Below are positions 33,782 to 42,124 of a stretch of 43,461 nt of DNA, piece by piece; the stretch's first letter is position 1, and each line of letters begins with the position of its first letter. A model generated the notes under the pieces. It was not told the DNA's origin. It did no database searches and worked only from the letters and a program-made list of their open reading frames with translations. Position numbers and translations under genes: made by a program. The stretch is taken from positions 1 to 43,461 of the forward strand of contig JASBUK010000132.1 in assembly GCA_030147925.1 (NCBI GenBank), written 5' to 3'. This stretch comes from Trueperaceae bacterium. GTDB lineage: Bacteria > Deinococcota > Deinococci > Deinococcales > Trueperaceae.

Positions 33782-34777
33782 ATGAGTTATTATCAGCCCG
33801 TTCTAAAAGCCAAATCTGGCCTTGTCAGCTTCTTGCTTTTAGCCCTCATACTGCCCTCGGCCTGGGGACAAAGCAGCAGTCAGGAGCCTTCTTTGATAAT
33901 GCAAAGCACTCCCTTGAACACTGCAGTAGCTTGTCAGGGCAGCTTTGTTGAGCGCCAGCTAGATTACCGCAGCAAAGCCCGCGGCGATAACGTGCGTTTT
34001 TATGATAGCAACGGTTTGGGTCTTGCCACAGAAGACTTGGACAATGACGGGGATCTGGACCTGGTACTGGCAAATCTGGCCGGGGACAGTGCAATTTTTT
34101 GGAACGAGGGCAATTTTATTTTTCGCAAAGAGTTATTAGCCAGTAACGAGGCTCGAGCCGTCAACATAGTCGATGTAAATGCCGATGGCTGGCTTGATAT
34201 TGTCTTTAGCCATAGCTTAGGTGCCATTAGTTTCTGGCGCAACGACAGTAAAGCTGGTTTTATCCGTGAGAACCTAAAGGGGGTGACTACACCTGCTTAT
34301 AGCTTGGCCTGGGCTGACTTAGACAGTGACGGCGACTTAGACTTAGTCACCGCTTCTTATGATGCCCTGCTCGAGCTCGAGCAAAAAAGTAGTTTTCTTT
34401 TTTCCAGCGGCGCGGGTGTCATGGTGTTTGAAAACAGTGGGCAAGGTTTTAAGGGTCAAAGGCTCAGCCGTCAGGCCCAGGCATTAGCGTTGCTGCTCTT
34501 TGATATCAACGATGATGGCAGACTCGATATTGTTGTGGGCAATGATTTTGAAATGCCCGATCAGCTGTGGCTGAATACGGAAGCTGGCTGGCTGGCACTG
34601 CGCTGGCCCTTTGCCCGCCTTAGCGGCCTGACAACGGCATCACGGGTAACCGTTCATTTCTGGTGGAATGTCGGCGAACTGACCTTATTGCTTCTGGCCG
34701 CGTTTAGTCCCCTGAAAAACTTATTCAATCCCCTAGCTATAAAGCCAAACCCTTTAAAACAGAAAGGAAGCCCTTAG
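33782..34777 (+). CDS. Secreted FG-GAP/VCBS repeat protein
   Basis: The 331-residue exported protein has a signal peptide (LVSFLLLALILPSAWGQS) followed by about four FG-GAP/VCBS repeats with calcium-binding loops: DLDNDGDLDLVLAN, DVNADGWLDIVF, DLDSDGDLDLVTAS and DINDDGRLDIVVGN. These usually form beta-propeller blades. The C-terminus carries a hydrophobic stretch (WWNVGELTLLLLAAFSPL) that could be a membrane anchor. Such proteins are unusual inside a sugar-import operon, and a role in surface carbohydrate capture is only a guess. ATG 33782 lacks a ribosome binding site. An adjacent double GCTCGAGC lies at 34369-34382. Confidence 0.8.
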   Translation: MSYYQPVLKAKSGLVSFLLLALILPSAWGQSSSQEPSLIMQSTPLNTAVACQGSFVERQLDYRSKARGDNVRFYDSNGLGLATEDLDNDGDLDLVLANLAGDSAIFWNEGNFIFRKELLASNEARAVNIVDVNADGWLDIVFSHSLGAISFWRNDSKAGFIRENLKGVTTPAYSLAWADLDSDGDLDLVTASYDALLELEQKSSFLFSSGAGVMVFENSGQGFKGQRLSRQAQALALLLFDINDDGRLDIVVGNDFEMPDQLWLNTEAGWLALRWPFARLSGLTTASRVTVHFWWNVGELTLLLLAAFSPLKNLFNPLAIKPNPLKQKGSP

Positions 34778-34778
34778 T

Positions 34779-36203
34779 ATGCCCAAAATCACCTTTATCG
34801 GTGCCGGCAGTACCGTTTTTGCCAAAAACCTAATGGGAGATATCCTCTCTTATCCCGAACTGGCCGAGTCTACTATATGCCTGTTTGATATTGACGAGAA
34901 AAGGCTGCGTCTTTCTGAACAGGTGGGCCGCCGCATCGCCGAAATGCTCGGTGTAAAGCCTCATTTTGAAGTTACTACCGACCGCGAACGCGCCCTTGAC
35001 GGCGCCGATTACACCATCAATATGATTCAGGTAGGGGGCTATAAACCCAGCACCGTGATTGACTTCGAGATTCCTAAAAAATACGGCTTACACCAAACCA
35101 TAGGCGACACCCTGGGTATTGGCGGCATCATGCGGGCGCTGCGCACTATTCCGGTGCTGCTGGACATGGCTCAGGACATGGAACGGCTCTGCCCCGATGT
35201 CACACATCTTAATTATGTCAATCCGATGGCTATGAACTGCTGGGCGCTAAATCGCGCCAGTTCAATAAAAACCGTCGGTCTGTGTCACAGCGTGCAAGGC
35301 ACCGCTAAAGAACTCGCCCACGACATTGGTGTAGCACCTGCAGAGATCAACTACCTTTCAGCAGGCATTAACCACCTGGCCTTTTATCTGAAGTTTGAGC
35401 GAGCAGGTGAAGACCTCTATCCACGCATTCGCCAAGTCGTCGAAAATGGAGAAGTACCCGCCTGGAACCGGGTGCGCTATGAGATATATAAGCGCTTTGG
35501 CTATTTTGTGACCGAATCGAGCGAGCATTTTAGCGAATACACGCCCTGGTTTATCAAAAGCAGTCATCCTGACTTGCTAAAACAGTTCAATATCCCACTT
35601 GACGAATACATCTACCGCTGTGAAGCTGGGGAAGCTTCCTGGGATTTTATCGAACGTGAGCTTGAAAAACCTGGCTCCCAAGACCCCGCAGACCTGCGGA
35701 AAATCATTGAAAAAACGCCGCTTATGCCCACGATGATAGAAGCCACCGTAAACGGCTTTAAGCACATGCACGAAGTTAAGCGCAGTCATGAATACGGCTC
35801 TACCATCATTCACAGCCTCGAAACCGGACAACCCAGCGTGATCTACGGCAACATGTCCAATCAGGGTCTGATTGATAATCTGCCCCAGGGCTGCTGTGTC
35901 GAGGTTCCCTGCGTGGTTGACAAAAACGGCATCCAAGCTACCAAAGTCGGTAGTTTGCCCCCACAATTAGCGGCCCTGATGCAAACCAATATCAACGTAC
36001 AAAGTCTTACCGTCGAGGCGGCATTAACTGGCAAACGTGAGCATGTTTATCATGCCGCCATGCTCGACCCGCACACTGCCGCCGAACTTTCTATAGATGA
36101 GATTTACAGTTTGGTTGACGAACTGATTACAGCACACGGCGACTGGCTGCCCGAAAGCTTTAGACAAGACAGCACCGGTGCCAGCTTGGCTGTATCCTCT
36201 TAA
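34779..36203 (+). CDS. melA: Alpha-galactosidase, glycoside hydrolase family 4 (MelA-like)
   Basis: The 474-residue protein has an N-terminal NAD-binding fold (KITFIGAGSTVFAKNLMGDI) as in all GH4 enzymes, which work by an NAD- and metal-dependent oxidation-elimination mechanism. NYVNPMAMNCWAL and GLCHSVQGTAKELA carry the metal-binding Cys-His of alpha-galactosidase members; alpha-glucosidases have CHG in place of CHS. GINHLAFYLKFERAGEDLYP is also MelA-like. It is cytoplasmic, with an AAAGGAAG ribosome binding site, and starts 2 bp after the FG-GAP gene. It hydrolyses melibiose-type sugars imported by the preceding transporter. Confidence 0.93.
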   Translation: MPKITFIGAGSTVFAKNLMGDILSYPELAESTICLFDIDEKRLRLSEQVGRRIAEMLGVKPHFEVTTDRERALDGADYTINMIQVGGYKPSTVIDFEIPKKYGLHQTIGDTLGIGGIMRALRTIPVLLDMAQDMERLCPDVTHLNYVNPMAMNCWALNRASSIKTVGLCHSVQGTAKELAHDIGVAPAEINYLSAGINHLAFYLKFERAGEDLYPRIRQVVENGEVPAWNRVRYEIYKRFGYFVTESSEHFSEYTPWFIKSSHPDLLKQFNIPLDEYIYRCEAGEASWDFIERELEKPGSQDPADLRKIIEKTPLMPTMIEATVNGFKHMHEVKRSHEYGSTIIHSLETGQPSVIYGNMSNQGLIDNLPQGCCVEVPCVVDKNGIQATKVGSLPPQLAALMQTNINVQSLTVEAALTGKREHVYHAAMLDPHTAAELSIDEIYSLVDELITAHGDWLPESFRQDSTGASLAVSS

Positions 36204-36252
36204 AAGCGGCTTTGTGAAAAAGACCGAGCAAATGTAAAGAAACAGGAGAACC

Positions 36253-37302
36253 GTGTCAAGAAAACGCGCCACCAGTCATGAAGTTGCCAAAAGAGCAGGG
36301 GTTTCGCGCACCACGGTCTCTTTTGTGCTAAATAATGTCGAGGCCAACATCAGCAAAGAAACCCGGCAACGGGTTTTGCAAGCCGCCAAGGAACTCGATT
36401 ATGTTCCTGATGCCGCCGCGCGGATGTTGGCCAGTCGGCAAACGCGCACTCTCGGCTTAGTCATCTTCGACGCCATTCATCTGCAAGTAGACGCTTTTAT
36501 CTCGAAAGTCTTATACAGCTTAACCGAGGTCAGCCGCGAACACGACTTTCGCGTGATTGTTGAGGCGGTGGAAGACTTAGGGCGAGACGACGCCTATTTG
36601 TCACTAGTTCAGGCCAAGCAGATTGACGGCCTCATCGTGCTCAACCCCCGTTCCGACGATAGCCAGCTACCTAGACTTATCGATGAGGGCTTTCCCCTTG
36701 TTTTAGTCGGCAAGATAAAGCACCCAGGCGCTTACTGTGTCTATCACAAGTCAGCGGTTAGAGAAGCGGTGACTCATCTTATTTCTCTGGGCCATGAGCG
36801 CATTGCCCATATCACCTATGCGCCCATAGCGTATCGCTCTGCAGACTCCCGCTTGCGCAATTACCGCCGGGCACTGGCCGAGGCCGGCATCAATGCCGAT
36901 GAAAAACTCATCCGCTACGGCAACTACACCGCCCAAAGCGGCTATGAAGCCATGAACAGCCTGTTAGCGGCGAAGCTTCGACCAACGGCGGTATTTGCAG
37001 GAAACGACACCATAGCTATCGGTGCTATGTCGGCCATTCACCGGCACGGCCTGCGCATCCCCGAGGATATTGCCATAGTCGGTTATGACGACATCCCTGT
37101 CGCACCCTTTACCATCCCGCCGTTAAGCACGGTGCGCACACCTGCGCTTATGCAGGGGCGGCTCGCCGGAGAGATGCTCATCAAATTGCTGCAAGGCGAA
37201 AAACCCGCTCGGCCACAAATAATGTTAGAGACCGAGTTGTTAATCCGCGAGTCTTGCGGCGCAAAATTAGCCGATTCCCAATTGAATCGAGTCTTATCGT
37301 AA
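36253..37302 (+). CDS. LacI-family transcriptional regulator
   Basis: The 349-residue protein has an N-terminal HTH and hinge: SHEVAKRAGVSRTTVSFVLN, then TRQRVLQAAKELDYVPDAAA. A periplasmic-binding-protein-like sensor domain contains TRTLGLVIFDAIHLQ, LVLVGKIKHPG, TAVFAGNDTIAIGAMSA and VGYDDIPVAPFTIPPLSTVR. It is probably the repressor of the alpha-galactoside locus, acting at the CG-centred site near 30277 and sensing the imported sugar. GTG 36253 follows AGGAG. It lies 49 bp after melA and is likely in the same operon, hence autoregulated. Confidence 0.93.
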   Translation: MSRKRATSHEVAKRAGVSRTTVSFVLNNVEANISKETRQRVLQAAKELDYVPDAAARMLASRQTRTLGLVIFDAIHLQVDAFISKVLYSLTEVSREHDFRVIVEAVEDLGRDDAYLSLVQAKQIDGLIVLNPRSDDSQLPRLIDEGFPLVLVGKIKHPGAYCVYHKSAVREAVTHLISLGHERIAHITYAPIAYRSADSRLRNYRRALAEAGINADEKLIRYGNYTAQSGYEAMNSLLAAKLRPTAVFAGNDTIAIGAMSAIHRHGLRIPEDIAIVGYDDIPVAPFTIPPLSTVRTPALMQGRLAGEMLIKLLQGEKPARPQIMLETELLIRESCGAKLADSQLNRVLS

Positions 37303-37353
37303 AACCCAGTGTCTACCGACAAACTCTGTGCCGCCTAAAATCAGTAGTTTCAT
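37294..37353 (-). pseudogene. 5' remnant of an NAD-dependent epimerase/dehydratase gene
   Basis: On the minus strand a TAGGAG ribosome binding site precedes ATG 37353 and the 19 codons MKLLILGGTEFVGRHWVLR, then TAA. GGTxFVGRH is the hallmark dinucleotide-binding start of extended short-chain dehydrogenases (NAD-dependent epimerase family). The sequence then runs into the 3' end of lacI, so the rest of the gene is gone. The translation signal and first 45 bases are preserved, which suggests a fairly recent truncation. A chance match is improbable given the length and motif. Confidence 0.75.
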
Positions 37354-37404
37354 TTATTATCTCCTAGCTATCGTAAAGTGTATAAAGATTAGCAAAGGAA
37401 AATC

Positions 37405-37674
37405 ATGAAGATAAGGCTCGAGCTTTATGCAAGTTTTCGCAAGTACGCTCCGGATCATGCCGTTAAGGGTCACTTTGAGCTCGAGCTGGCCCAAGGTAGC
37501 ACCATCCGAGATGTTTTGCAGCAAATCGGCATAGCCAGGCAACCCAAGCTAGTGCTGGTCAATGGAGAGCAAGAGCGACTTTTGGAAAGGAAGCTCACCC
37601 CCGGAGACAGCTTAGCGCTCTTTCCCCCGGTTGTTGGTGGGAGTTGGGGTAAAATCGGCCACACAGTCAGCTAA
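37405..37674 (+). CDS. MoaD/ThiS-like ubiquitin-fold protein with C-terminal extension
   Basis: The 89-residue beta-grasp protein has sulfur-carrier features: MKIRLELYASFRKYAP, LAQGSTIRDVLQQIGI, LVLVNGEQ and the end block KLTPGDSLALFPPVVGG. Canonical MoaD and ThiS end exactly at Gly-Gly, where adenylation and thiocarboxylation occur. Here Gly78-Gly79 are followed by ten residues (SWGKIGHTVS), so processing would be needed for carrier function. It lies 15 bp before the aldehyde oxidoreductase gene, so a role in tungstopterin cofactor synthesis is likely. ATG 37405 has AAAGGAAAA upstream. Confidence 0.85.
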   Translation: MKIRLELYASFRKYAPDHAVKGHFELELAQGSTIRDVLQQIGIARQPKLVLVNGEQERLLERKLTPGDSLALFPPVVGGSWGKIGHTVS

Positions 37675-37689
37675 GGAGGCATCATAGCC

Positions 37690-39609
37690 ATGAAGGCAAA
37701 CGGTCTTAACGGTCAGATTTTACGGGTGGATTTATCTCAGGAAAAGCTCGAGCCTGTGCAAATAGACGAGCAAATTTTTCGTCATTATGGCGGTGGCAGC
37801 GGCTTAGGACTTTATTACCTCCTTAAAAACATGCCCGCTAGGCTTGATGCCTTAGCTCCCGAGGCTATTATCACCTTTATGCTTTCGCCCATCACCGGTG
37901 CGCCTATAAGCGGCCAGAGCCGCATGTCTATAAACGCCAAAAGTCCGGCCAGCGGCGCTATTGGCGACTCGCAGGTCGGCGGCTTCTTTCCGGCACAACT
38001 AAAGTTTGCCGGTTTCGACGGCCTGATAGTCAGCGGCAAAGCCGCCAAACCCTGCTATCTTTATCTGCACGAAGGCAAAGCCGAACTCAGAGATGCCCGC
38101 CAACTCTGGGGTAAAACCACCCTCGAAGTTGAGCAGACATTAAAAACCGAGCTTGCTGACGAAAAAATAGAAATCCTGCAAATCGGCCCGGCAGGCGAGC
38201 GTAGCGTGAATTTTGCCGCCGTCATAACTATGGCTAACCGCGCTGCCGGACGCACTGGTATGGGTGCAGTCATGGGCAGCAAAAATCTAAAGGCTATCGT
38301 TGTTAAAGGCCGAGCCAATACCATCCAGTTTGCCGACAGCAAAGGCGTTGCCACATTGGCCAAATGGGGTGCAAAAAATGTTCCGCTAAACGAAGACATG
38401 TTGGGTCTGCATGAAGATGGCACCGCCGGTGTGCTCAGCAGCCAGCAAGCCATTGGCAGCCTACCTACTCGTAACTATAACGAAGGTCAATTTGAGTCTT
38501 TTAACGACATCGGCGGCGAAACCATGACCGAGGAAATCCTTAAAGACCAGGATACCTGCTATGCCTGCGCGGTGCGCTGCAAGCGGGTAGTGGAGGTAAG
38601 CGAAGGCGCGTATCAGGCAAATCCGGCTTATGGTGGCCCTGAATACGAATCTCTGGCTACTTTTGGTAGCTACTGTGGCGTTGCCAACCTAGCAGCCCTG
38701 GCCTATGCCAATGAAATCTGTAATGCCTATGGTATGGATACCGTCTCCTGTGGCGCTACCATTGCCTGGGCCATGGAAATGTATGAGCACGGCGAATTAA
38801 GCTTAGCCGACACCGGTGGCCTAGACTTGAGATTTGGCAATGAGCAGGCCATGATAGCCGTGCTTGAGCAAATCGCCGACGGCAGCACAACCTTTGGCCG
38901 CTTATTAGGTCTAGGCAGCGCTCACGCCGCTGATAAGCTGGGTAAAGGGCATGACTATCTGATCACCGTCAAAAAGCAAGAAGCGCCCGCACACATGCCG
39001 CAAGCCAAACGTTCGCTCGGACTTATCTACGCAGTAAATCCTTTCGGAGCCGACCACCAGAGCAGCGAGCATGACGGCAGCTATGAACCGGACGCTGCGG
39101 CCACTACGCTTGAGCGGCTCAGCCAAATTGGTCTGCCAACTGACCGACTTACGAGCAAGGACAATCTGAATGACGACAAGATAAGGTTTGCGCTCGAAAC
39201 GCAAAAGACCTACAGCGCCTTAGACAGCTTTAGCGTCTGTCAGTTTGTCTACGGCCCCGCCTGGGCACTTTTTGGCCCGCAGCAGTTAGTGGACTTAATC
39301 AGCACTGTCACCGGCTGGCAAGATTTTAGCGTTAGAGAGCTGCAAACCGTCGGTGAGCGCCGCCTGACTCTGATGCGACTTTTTAACCACCGCGAAGGCC
39401 TTGGCCGACAAGACGACAAACTGCCTAAAAAATTCTTCCGGGCCTTAAAGGGAAGGGGACCAACCGCAGGTGTAGCCTTGCAAGAAGCAGATATCGAACG
39501 GGCCAAGGATGTTTATTACCAAGCTGCCGGCTGGACTAGTGAAGGCGTGCCTACGGCACAACTTTTGCAAGGGCTCGAGCTCGATGAGTTTACCCACATA
39601 CTCAACTGA
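37690..39609 (+). CDS. aor: Tungsten-type aldehyde:ferredoxin oxidoreductase
   Basis: This 639-residue AOR-family enzyme interconverts aldehydes and carboxylic acids with ferredoxin. N-terminal domain 1 shows NGQILRVDLSQEKLEPVQID, HYGGGSGLGLYYLL and TGAPISGQSRMSINAKSP; NRAAGRTGMGAVMGSKNLKA binds the pterin cofactor. The [4Fe-4S] cysteines are C290, C293 and C297 (CYACAVRC) and C517 (SFSVCQFVYGP). The W cofactor, a bis-pterin, is inferred from the family. The start follows AAGGAGG. The substrate is unknown. The upstream MoaD-like gene and downstream TRAP transporter form a plausible functional unit. Confidence 0.95.
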   Translation: MKANGLNGQILRVDLSQEKLEPVQIDEQIFRHYGGGSGLGLYYLLKNMPARLDALAPEAIITFMLSPITGAPISGQSRMSINAKSPASGAIGDSQVGGFFPAQLKFAGFDGLIVSGKAAKPCYLYLHEGKAELRDARQLWGKTTLEVEQTLKTELADEKIEILQIGPAGERSVNFAAVITMANRAAGRTGMGAVMGSKNLKAIVVKGRANTIQFADSKGVATLAKWGAKNVPLNEDMLGLHEDGTAGVLSSQQAIGSLPTRNYNEGQFESFNDIGGETMTEEILKDQDTCYACAVRCKRVVEVSEGAYQANPAYGGPEYESLATFGSYCGVANLAALAYANEICNAYGMDTVSCGATIAWAMEMYEHGELSLADTGGLDLRFGNEQAMIAVLEQIADGSTTFGRLLGLGSAHAADKLGKGHDYLITVKKQEAPAHMPQAKRSLGLIYAVNPFGADHQSSEHDGSYEPDAAATTLERLSQIGLPTDRLTSKDNLNDDKIRFALETQKTYSALDSFSVCQFVYGPAWALFGPQQLVDLISTVTGWQDFSVRELQTVGERRLTLMRLFNHREGLGRQDDKLPKKFFRALKGRGPTAGVALQEADIERAKDVYYQAAGWTSEGVPTAQLLQGLELDEFTHILN

Positions 39610-39906
39610 TAGCTTTCTGCCACTTACTCCGAGTTAAAACTCTTTTCGTCCAGAACTCCGCCTTCTCCTAAGCGCACTGTATATTTTCTAGTTGCTGTGT
39701 ATTAAGAAAGCACAAACACAAGCCGCTAAGTCCCTTAGTCGTGGGAAAATCACCCATGTATAAAACTGCAACAATAACGTTGACGGAACTATCTTATTAA
39801 CGTTATTGTTACAGCGACGATTTACTAATACCTATTCCGGTTGATGTTTTAGCAGGGCCTTGTTCTTGTCCATAAAGCGGTTTTGGTATGAAAGGAGGAA
39901 GAAACC
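39610..39906. promoter_or_regulatory. Intergenic region upstream of the TRAP genes with a 12-bp inverted repeat
   Basis: AACAATAACGTT (39770-39781) and AACGTTATTGTT (39799-39810) are perfect inverted arms, 17 nt apart. A TTGACG (39780-39785) with TATTGT (39804-39809) overlaps the repeat and might be a promoter, making the repeat an operator. CTAATACCTATTCCGG near 39824-39840 resembles the terminus of the family A repeat and may be a solo end. GAAAGGAGGAAG precedes the next start. No gene is seen. Confidence 0.5.
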
Positions 39907-40512
39907 TTGAGGTTTCTTTTAGCTGTCTCTAAGGGTATTGACTGGTTTACTACCGGTATCGGCAAAATCATGTGGTGGCTAACACTTTTTATGACGCTGA
40001 TTGGCGCCTATAACGTCATCACTCGTTATGCCTTTGGGATTATCTCCGACCTCTTTGGTGAGCGAGTAGCACTTCTTTTAAGCGGCAACGTTTATCTTGA
40101 ACTGCAAACCTATGCTTATAATCTAGTATTTTTGCTGGGAGCGGCATTTGTCCTCAAATCTGATGCCCATGTGCGTGTCGATATTGTCTTCTCCAGACTA
40201 AGCGCTAAGACCAAAGCCTGGATCGATATTTTTGGTGCTGTTTTCTTTTTAATCCCCTTTAGCACCCTCGGGATTTATTTCAGCCGTAGCTATGTGGCGC
40301 GCTCCTGGCGACAACTAGAGGTCAGCCCTAACCCTGGCGGCCTGCCCCGCTATCCAATCAAGACCGTCATCATCATTGCCTTTGCCCTGCTTATTTTGCA
40401 GGCCATCAGCGAAATCATTAAAAACTCCGCCTTTTTAAGCGGACGCAAAGATTCCGGCAGTATTCATGCCGACCCGGCTGAAGAACAAGCCATTGAGATG
40501 GAGGCTATCTAA
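39907..40512 (+). CDS. dctQ: TRAP transporter small permease DctQ
   Basis: The 201-residue protein has four predicted membrane helices (WWLTLFMTLIGAYNVITRYA, LVFLLGAAFVLKSDAHVRVD, FGAVFFLIPFSTLGIYF, IIIAFALLILQAISEIIK). DAHVRVDIVFSRLS is the conserved DctQ segment. It lies between permease and binding protein in function and works with DctM to drive sodium- or proton-linked uptake of organic acids. TTG 39907 follows AAAGGAGGAAG. The stop abuts the dctM ATG. Confidence 0.93.
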   Translation: MRFLLAVSKGIDWFTTGIGKIMWWLTLFMTLIGAYNVITRYAFGIISDLFGERVALLLSGNVYLELQTYAYNLVFLLGAAFVLKSDAHVRVDIVFSRLSAKTKAWIDIFGAVFFLIPFSTLGIYFSRSYVARSWRQLEVSPNPGGLPRYPIKTVIIIAFALLILQAISEIIKNSAFLSGRKDSGSIHADPAEEQAIEMEAI

Positions 40513-41886
40513 ATGCTGGGAATGTGGATGTTTGCAGCCGCCGTAGGCTTGTTGCTGATCGGCTACCCGGTAGCTTTCAGCTTGGGTGGAACCGCCGTTT
40601 TGTTTACACTGATCGGCAGCGATATGCTGCCACAAGTCTTTGGCCTTGACCTGCCCTGGGAACCCGTTTTTCGCATGGCCCGCTTAAACATCTTGCCCCA
40701 GCGTATCTTTGGCACCATCATGGACAACTACACGCTGGTGGCGGTGCCCTTTTTTGTGTTTATGGGCGTCATGCTGGAAAAGTCCGGCTTAGCCGAAGAG
40801 CTCTTGGAAACTATGGGTGTTCTCTTTGGACGTCTGCGCGGCGGTCTGGCAATTTCCGTGGTGGCCGTCGGTGCACTCTTAGCAGCCTCTACCGGGGTGG
40901 TTGGGGCCTCGGTTGTCACCATGGGCGTGCTGGCACTGCCGGTAATGCTTAAATACAACTACGACAAAGGATTAGCGACAGGAGTTGTTGCTTCCTCAGG
41001 AACACTGGGGCAAATCATTCCACCTAGCATCGTGCTGGTGATTCTGGGTGACCAGATAGGTGTATCGGTGGGGGATTTATTCTTGGGTTCGTTCTTCCCT
41101 GGTTTTTTACTAGCAGGCTTGTTTATCGTTTGGGTGATCATCGTAGCTTGGACCAACCCTAAAGCTGCACCCGCTTTACCAGAAGAAGCACGCACTATAA
41201 GTGGTTTGCAACTCTTTTTGCGCGTAATCAAAAATTTGTTGCCGCCGCTTTTCTTAATCTTTCTCGTTTTAGGCACTATCTTTTTTGGCATTGCCACCCC
41301 CACCGAAGCAGGTGCTATGGGTGCTGTTGGTGCCATGCTGCTAGCGCTCATTAACCGCAAACTAAACTTAAAAAACTTAATCAGCAGCATGGATCAAACC
41401 GTCAAGCTAACCAGCATGGTCTTTATCATCCTCACGGGCGCCACCGCTTTTAGCATGGTCTTTACCGCCTTGCGTGGCGACCTTGTGGTGCAGGACTTTT
41501 TGCTCAACCTCCCCGGCGGTCAGGTGGGTTTTGTCTTCTTTACCATGCTAGTGATTTTCTTGCTGGGCTTTTTTATCGATTTTATCGAGATCACCTTTAT
41601 CGTGGTACCGCTCTTAACTCCTATTGCTCTGGGTTACTTCGGGCAAGATTTAATGATTTGGTTTGGCGTGCTGATTGCCATGAATTTACAGGCCTCGTTT
41701 TTGACGCCACCTTTTGGCTTTGCCCTTTTCTATCTAAAAGGTGTAGCTCCGCCCAGCATCAAGACCACCGACATCTACCGTGGCATCATCCCCTTTATCA
41801 TCATTCAGCTCATGGCCGTGTTACTCATTGCCCTCTTTCCCAATATCGTCATGTGGCTGCCCTCGCTTGCTCAAGGTGGAGGCTAG
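40513..41886 (+). CDS. dctM: TRAP transporter large permease DctM
   Basis: The 457-residue protein has about 12 membrane segments and is the transport channel. Typical blocks are GYPVAFSLGGTAVLFTLIG, FFVFMGVMLEKSGLAEELLE, ASTGVVGASVVTMGVLALPV, GTLGQIIPPSIVLVILGDQI and FGIATPTEAGAMGAVGAM, plus QASFLTPPFGFALFYLKGVA near the end. It starts directly after dctQ. A perfect bidirectional terminator palindrome follows. The substrate is set by the binding protein, encoded in the opposite orientation beyond the repeat A2. Confidence 0.96.
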   Translation: MLGMWMFAAAVGLLLIGYPVAFSLGGTAVLFTLIGSDMLPQVFGLDLPWEPVFRMARLNILPQRIFGTIMDNYTLVAVPFFVFMGVMLEKSGLAEELLETMGVLFGRLRGGLAISVVAVGALLAASTGVVGASVVTMGVLALPVMLKYNYDKGLATGVVASSGTLGQIIPPSIVLVILGDQIGVSVGDLFLGSFFPGFLLAGLFIVWVIIVAWTNPKAAPALPEEARTISGLQLFLRVIKNLLPPLFLIFLVLGTIFFGIATPTEAGAMGAVGAMLLALINRKLNLKNLISSMDQTVKLTSMVFIILTGATAFSMVFTALRGDLVVQDFLLNLPGGQVGFVFFTMLVIFLLGFFIDFIEITFIVVPLLTPIALGYFGQDLMIWFGVLIAMNLQASFLTPPFGFALFYLKGVAPPSIKTTDIYRGIIPFIIIQLMAVLLIALFPNIVMWLPSLAQGGG

Positions 41887-41899
41887 TACTAGTCAGTAA

Positions 41900-41927
41900 A
41901 AAATGTCCTCGCTAGCGAGGACATTTT
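41900..41927. terminator. Perfect palindromic bidirectional terminator
   Basis: AAAATGTCCTCGCT is followed immediately by its exact reverse complement, a 28-bp perfect palindrome centred on CTAG. It is flanked by A-rich sequence on the left and TTTTCGTTT on the right, as expected for a terminator working on both strands between converging dctM and dctP. Confidence 0.85.
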
Positions 41928-41945
41928 CGTTTACTTGTTTTGTTT

Positions 41946-42085
41946 ATACTGAATCCGATTAATTCCTTAAGCGTTATGAAAGGCACTCAGTTCGATTCTA
42001 CTCAGCCTATCGTTCTCGCTACGCTCGGACCCACTCGCATTAAAAAGCCGAATTAACTTCGGCTTTTTAACGGAATGGGTATTAC
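41946..42085 (+). mobile_element. MITE-like repeat, family A, copy A2
   Basis: The left half matches copy A1 (5491-5604) nearly base for base: ATACTGAATCCGATTAATTC, CTTAAGCGTTATGAAAGGCA. The middle differs and carries GTTCTCGCTACGCTCGGAC. The right part holds the hairpin TTAAAAAGCCGAA-TTAAC-TTCGGCTTTTTAA (13-bp stem with T-run) and ends CGGAATGGGTATTAC. The hairpin can act as a terminator for dctP. Confidence 0.75.
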
Positions 42086-42124
42086 TTGCTCTATTTGCTC
42101 AAAGCAAGTATGAAGCTAAAATCG

